This document shows, piece after piece, positions 43,347 to 47,086 of a DNA stretch of 47,086 bases (positions within the stretch are counted from its first letter, which is position 1; each line of letters begins with the position of its first letter). The stretch spans positions 1,436,889-1,483,974 of the forward strand of contig BFEA01000377.1 in assembly GCA_003427395.1 (NCBI GenBank). Direction: 5' to 3'. Origin of the DNA: Chara braunii. Taxonomy: Eukaryota > Streptophyta > Charophyceae > Charales > Characeae. Both the position numbers and the translations under genes were made by a program. The notes beneath the pieces were generated by a model. It was given only the letters and a program-made list of their open reading frames with translations, did no database searches and was not told where the DNA came from.

Positions 43347-43412
43347 GTAGGACAAGCAGAATGCGATCGTGGTCTTCTTAAACTAACAAGGTAGGACTAG
43401 CAGAATGCGATC
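43347..43412. repeat. 22-bp repeat with 44-bp period at the LINE deletion junction
   Basis: GTAGGAC(A/T)AGCAGAATGCGA starts at 43347 and 43391. It sits exactly where the RT core is missing, so it may mark the repair of that deletion. Confidence 0.75.
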
Positions 43413-43439
43413 CTCGTTAGCATTTTTTAGAAATGACTG

Positions 43440-43950
43440 TAAGTGAAGTTATTGGCTGGTAGTTCCGAATATCCATCTTGTCTCCCTTTTTGTTCAACAA
43501 GGTGAGAACGCCCTGCACCAACTCCCCCATCTGCCCTGTTTCCCACACCTGCTAATAAAACTCGATGACGTCCGGGGCCATCTGAATCCAAAAGGTCTTC
43601 TAGAATTCCTTTGGAGATCCATCAATGCCCGACGTGTTCTCTTCCTCCATCTGCATCATCGCTGTCCAGATTTTCTCCTTGGACAGCGGGTGATCCAAAT
43701 CTGTTTTTTGTTGTCCTGTCAGGGTCTTCTCCAATGGTATCAAGAAGTCCCCATTTTTTTTCTCCCCGATGTTCCTCAATTGCCGGGCGCACCTTGAAGT
43801 GAATAAGTCCTGGAAGAAGGATCTTGCTATCTGCGTGCAATGGTGGGAGAAGGTGATGATATTTTGGTGTCCGGTTTGCGGATCGTATAGCGCTTCGATG
43901 GTTGTTCTGCACGAACGAACACGGGCCATGCTAAAGAACTTTTTATCCAT
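43440..43950 (-). pseudogene. LINE RT domain, N-terminal part
   Basis: Contains KKFFSMARVRSCRTTIEALY, the linker typical just before plant LINE RT. PLSKEKIWTAMMQMEEENTS and GIDGSPKEF correspond to the region 0/1 motif. After in-frame stops it continues to LLNKKGDKMDIRNYQPI, equivalent to the PKKG..NYRPI motif. Catalytic FADD and later motifs are absent. Confidence 0.82.
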
Positions 43951-44785
43951 TGTTCCTTTTGTTTGACGACTTGTCAGTCGTCCTCTTATCCGTGTGCCCT
44001 CCCAGCGTTGTGTGACAAAGGTCTAGAGTCGTTGTCGCAGCGTTTGTATCTCTGAATAGTCTCCTGGTTGTGAATGTTGACCCCGTTAGACCGATCCTGG
44101 TGCTCAAGTTGCTGCGGTTGTTGGCGTATTTGCATCTCTTGCAGATGCTTCCTAGCTGCTAGAAGTTTAGAATATTCTTGGCATTTTTTACCTAGATAGA
44201 ACAGTCTGTTATTAAACCAGTCGATTCCCTTTCGAAACTGTTGCTTTTACATGTGCCAATACGTCCAACATCCGTAATGTAACTTTGAAAGGTTTGCCGC
44301 TGCAAGATAAGGGTATTAAGTTTGTAAAAGCCAGGTCCACGATCGGATTTCTTTCGGAAAGATAAAATGACACATTTTGTGATCAAGCCCCTAGTAGGGG
44401 TTGGCAGGCAGGATCGCTGCTAGAACCAGAGATACCCCCATGTCTTTCGAGATCAAGAGTAGCTCGATCAAGAATCTCGACTGGCTCTCGGTCCCAATCT
44501 TTCGTAAAAGTGAATAAAACCTTGTATCTGGGTTTAGCCTCGGGAAGGAGTCGAAGACTTTTAGTGAAAGACATAGATCGTTGATTATTTGCTGCTCCTC
44601 CTCCACATACACTGGGACGGGGGAGGGTGTCCGCCATTTGTCCATCCATTGGTCCGGGGATGCTTCGCTAGAATGACCGGAAACCCCTTCGGAATTTGCG
44701 TTTTAATGTTCTTAAAGAAATTGTTCTCTCGCTCACGGTATTGGGGGCATGGATGCATAGTATACATACAATTTTTAATTCCAAC

Positions 44786-45080
44786 CTAACCAGGATGGAC
44801 ACCCATCGACCTCCCTCCTGGTCCACCACCAGTGTACCGTGTCCGCCCGGGACTCTGGGGGAATCCAGATGGCCACCAGTGTACCGTGTCCGCCCGGGCA
44901 TGGGCCCTGAAGGCCTTATACGGCCAGATCATTTTGTGGGTGCGGTTGTGCTCCGCAGTGTCCATCAGGTGTGTTTCTTGGACGCACACTATGTCCAGCC
45001 AGTTCCTACCCCCCACTCCTCTTATTAAATTCCAGATTGCGTTTTGTTTCTCCAGTTTGCACAAGTCCAGGCCATTCACA
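44786..45080 (-). pseudogene. LINE endonuclease, N-terminal part
   Basis: Contains NGLDLCKLEKQNAIWNLI and WLDIVCVQETHL, the first two conserved blocks of the apurinic/apyrimidinic-type endonuclease of L1-like LINEs. The Glu of QETHL is a catalytic metal ligand. A 47-bp tandem duplication (44826-44919) then disrupts the frame. Confidence 0.8.
44826..44919. repeat. 47-bp tandem duplication inside LINE
   Basis: CCACCAGTGTACCGTGTCCG occurs at 44826 and 44873, followed by CCCGGG. The second unit diverges towards its end. The length is not a multiple of three. Confidence 0.85.
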
Positions 45081-45100
45081 ATTCAACGACCGTAAGTCCA

Positions 45101-45776
45101 AGTTTGCTGCTCTCGTGCATTGGTTCCAAATACGGTCCTTCCCGTACGCTGCTCTGACTGGGTCTATCTTACTCAAGTTGTTCATATGACCCTCATATTA
45201 TAGTCATCAGAGTGCCTTAGGTTGCAATTCTACAAACGGATCCATGGCAGTTGATCCCAGTCCCAGTCATGGTTCAGTCTTAGATGCGCACATAAGCATC
45301 TTTGGACATCCTGTTCAGTCCAGGTGTCGCTGTGGCCGATCTTGACCATTTGCAGGTTCAACAATTGGGCGCGTGTGTGCCATCTCAGGCCTGCCTCCGT
45401 AGTTGGATTGAAACGTATGTAAAGACATCCCTCTGCGCTATTTTGTTGGGGCCTGTTGTGATCGGAGATATAGCCCGTGCCCCTGGCGGTAGAGATTCTA
45501 CAATGCGGGATTCTACATCCCTGTTCCCCAGCAGTTTGTAGCCTTGTAGTTCGTTAGTAGGCAAACCATGTTCCCTCTCAATTCATAGCTCCGTAGTCCG
45601 TCAACAAGCATACCCCGTAGCTCATCAATAGGAAAACCCTGTTTCCCCCAACCCTTCCTACCCACATTATACCTCTCTCCCTTTTTCTCCCTGCTTCCCA
45701 GTGATAGGCTCTGTCCAGTCCTTCACAAGATGCAACATTATTTTCATGACTTTTGGCAGTCGGGACGTCGTCTTCT
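45101..45776. other. No gene supported
   Basis: Short frames only. TTCGTTAGTAGGCAAACC and similar TC(A/C)ATA(G)GGAAAACC motifs at 45550-45640 are a weak local repeat. The sequence may include the 5' end of the LINE. Confidence 0.5.
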
Positions 45777-46777
45777 AGAGGGAGGGGATAGTGTTACGAA
45801 CTCCGCCAGGGCTGGATCCCTGGTCTGCGGATTGCCATCCGCTAGCTTGCTGTGTTTATTTATTTTTTCTTCTTTTTGTAATTTTTTTGTTTTGTTCTAC
45901 TTTGTTTTTGCTTTTTCGATTTCGGACAGTTGGCTCCATCTGGATTTTGGTGCCCATTTTCAAATTCCTTCTTTTTGGACTTTCGGATTTTGGACACTTG
46001 GCGCCATCTGGTATTGTGGCGCCCACTCTCAGACTCTTTCAATTTTCAGTTCTGGCCTTGAGGCATTTTCACTTTTGCCCTCAGGACCGTACTCGAGTCT
46101 GGTACTTGAGTACGGACACAAGCATAGTACGGGCACAAAGTTTTCAGCCTCAATGCTTGTGTTCAATGAAACTTCGCTTCGACATTGTGTTCGGAAATTC
46201 AAGACTACAACTTGGGACGGTGCCACTTTGTGTCGAGCCTGCATCAAGTTGAGTGAGCGTGTGTGTGGTCTCTCTCTCCCTCTCTCTCCCAACCTCGCTG
46301 ATTTGCCTCCGCCTCGTCACATCTTCAATTTTTCTTCCTCTTCGCTTCTTCTTCTTCTTCGCTTCTTCTTCTTCTTTGCTTCTTCTTCTTCTTCTTGTTC
46401 GCCCCCATTTCGAGCCCCCCCTTCCTGCTATCCTCCACAAGTCTTCTTCTTCTTCTTCTTCTTCTTCTTCATCTTTGCCCATATTTTGTGCCCCTTGCCC
46501 GCCATCCTTCACCACCGATGTTCTTTTTCTCCTTCTTTCTCTTCTTGGTCATCGTTTCGTGCCCTCCTGCCCGCTGTCCCCGGTCACCGTATCCAATTTA
46601 TTTTATTTTATTTTTTCTCTCTTCTGCAGGCGTGCGTGGGGCCGCATTTCTTACCTTCCCCCACCGCGGCCGTTTCCCCGAACTTCGCATAGGGCAACCC
46701 CTACGGCGGGTAGTAACAAGGGCGAGAAGACCAAGGATCCAGCCCTGGCGGAGTCCGTAACACTATCCCCTCCCTCT
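45777..46777 (+). mobile_element. Family-B element with 50-bp inverted termini, ~1 kb
   Basis: The left end 45777-45826 and right end 46728-46777 are inverted repeats matching at 48 of 50 positions, beginning AGAGGGAGGGGATAGTGTTA. The interior has a T-rich part, TTGGCGCC and GGCGCCC motifs (45990-46025), GTACTCGAGTCTGG/GTACTTGAGTAC and GAGTGAGCGTGTGTG, then CTT-rich repeats. The interior left part is homologous to 27.9-29.25 kb in opposite orientation. No transposase or other domain. No clear target duplication was found. It could be a non-autonomous TIR element, or an LTR-type sequence (TGTTACG start) caught between two inverted copies of its end. Confidence 0.7.
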
Positions 46778-47086
46778 TCATCTTCGTTTTCTTCTTCTTC
46801 TTCTTCTTCTTCTTCTTCTCGCCATCGTTTGTCACCACCTGCCCGCCATCCTCCACCATCGATCATCTTCTTTTTCTTCTTCTTCTTCTTTTTCTATAGT
46901 ATCCCTTCTTCTTCTCGCCATCGTTTCTCACGTCCTGGCCTCCGTCCTCGACCACCAATCATCTTCTTCTTCATCTCCTTGCCATCGTTTCTCACCCCCT
47001 GCCCGCCATCCACCATCGATCATCATCATCATCATCTTCTTCTTCTTCTTCTTCTTCTTCTTCCTTGAACCCCCTTACCCCCCCCC
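46330..47086. repeat. CTT-rich compound tandem array
   Basis: (CTT)n tracts alternate with a ~45-bp block of the type GCCATCGTTTCTCACC...CTGCCCGCCATCC, ending in CACCATCGATCATC. The blocks recur at about 46495-46575, 46820-46870, 46915-46965 and 46980-47025. The array crosses the right end of the family-B element. It is the pyrimidine mirror of the 11.6-12.7-kb GAA tract. Ser/Phe/Leu-rich frames are artefacts. Confidence 0.88.

Larger units (their letters stand above)
41949..45100 (-). mobile_element. Decayed LINE, longer copy
   Basis: Minus-strand non-LTR element. The poly(A) end is seen as 17 T at 41949-41965. In 5'-to-3' order it has endonuclease (about 45080-44780), linker (44650-43960), the start of the RT domain (43950-43440) and C-terminal zinc region (43290-42390). 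Most of the RT core is missing between 43440 and 43290. Related to the LINE at 16465-18346 over the C-terminal part. The upper end is not defined and no target duplication was identified. Confidence 0.8.

Noticed and set aside
46253-47068. 271- and 320-codon Ser/Phe-rich plus-strand frames
   Set aside because: They read through CTT repeats and element ends with no recognisable domain.

Overview
The window looks like repeat-dominated nuclear DNA of a green-lineage eukaryote that retains plastid chlN. It is intron-bearing, has long (GA)n/(CT)n, (CA)n, GAA/CTT and GGAT simple repeats, three assembly-gap types, and LTR, LINE, SINE and TIR elements. A nuclear plastid insertion carries atpA and chlN. 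Because chlN is lost from angiosperm plastids, a streptophyte alga, bryophyte, fern or gymnosperm is likely. A charophyte such as Chara would fit, but that is inference. No bacterial-type operon, rRNA, CRISPR array or complete gene is seen.

Layout. 0-8.5 kb: non-coding, with local tandem duplications, three tRNA-derived SINE copies (3.8, 5.5 and 5.9 kb) and large GA/CA microsatellites. 8.5-10.6 kb: two diverged copies of a dispersed repeat. One is split by a 237-bp hAT-type MITE with a perfect 8-bp target duplication, and a second TIR element (277 bp) lies between the copies. 10.8-13.5 kb: G-rich, GGAT, GAA and CAG arrays, then a perfect 17-bp hairpin and a GC-rich block. 15.8-18.8 kb: a ~190-220-bp tandem array split by a 5'-truncated LINE that keeps its poly(A) end and target duplication. 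19.6-20.6 kb: a solo LTR with an ATATG target duplication. 21.8-23.0 kb: the only convincing host coding sequence, a serine-rich exon with consensus splice borders. 24.0 kb: a partial U2 snRNA-like sequence. 25-29.3 kb: two nearly identical duplications each joined by a single N, a 298-N gap, and one copy of a second element family.

30.6-41.2 kb is the most complex part. A minus-strand LTR is followed by two related Ty3/gypsy-type elements lying head to head. The left one (plus strand) has LTR, tRNA-iMet-type primer site, leader and the first ~150 codons of gag. The right one (minus strand) has LTR, primer site, leader, gag with zinc knuckle, protease and reverse transcriptase. They meet at about 34,543, giving inverted arms of about 2.6-2.7 kb around the rest of gag-pol. 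The right element's pol is interrupted by ~750 bp of AT-rich plastid DNA, itself a mosaic of atpA, chlN and intergenic pieces.

41.9-45.1 kb: a second, decayed LINE (endonuclease, RT and C-terminal zinc region, minus strand) with a poly(A) end. 45.8-46.8 kb: a ~1-kb element with 50-bp inverted ends (48/50 identical), related to sequence at 27.9-29.25 kb, ending in CTT-rich repeats.

No set of genes works together here. The parts interact as layers of insertion: MITE into dispersed repeat, LINE into tandem array, plastid DNA into retrotransposon, and retrotransposon beside retrotransposon. All element coding regions seen are broken by stops, frameshifts or truncation. Percent identities given as approximate are by eye.
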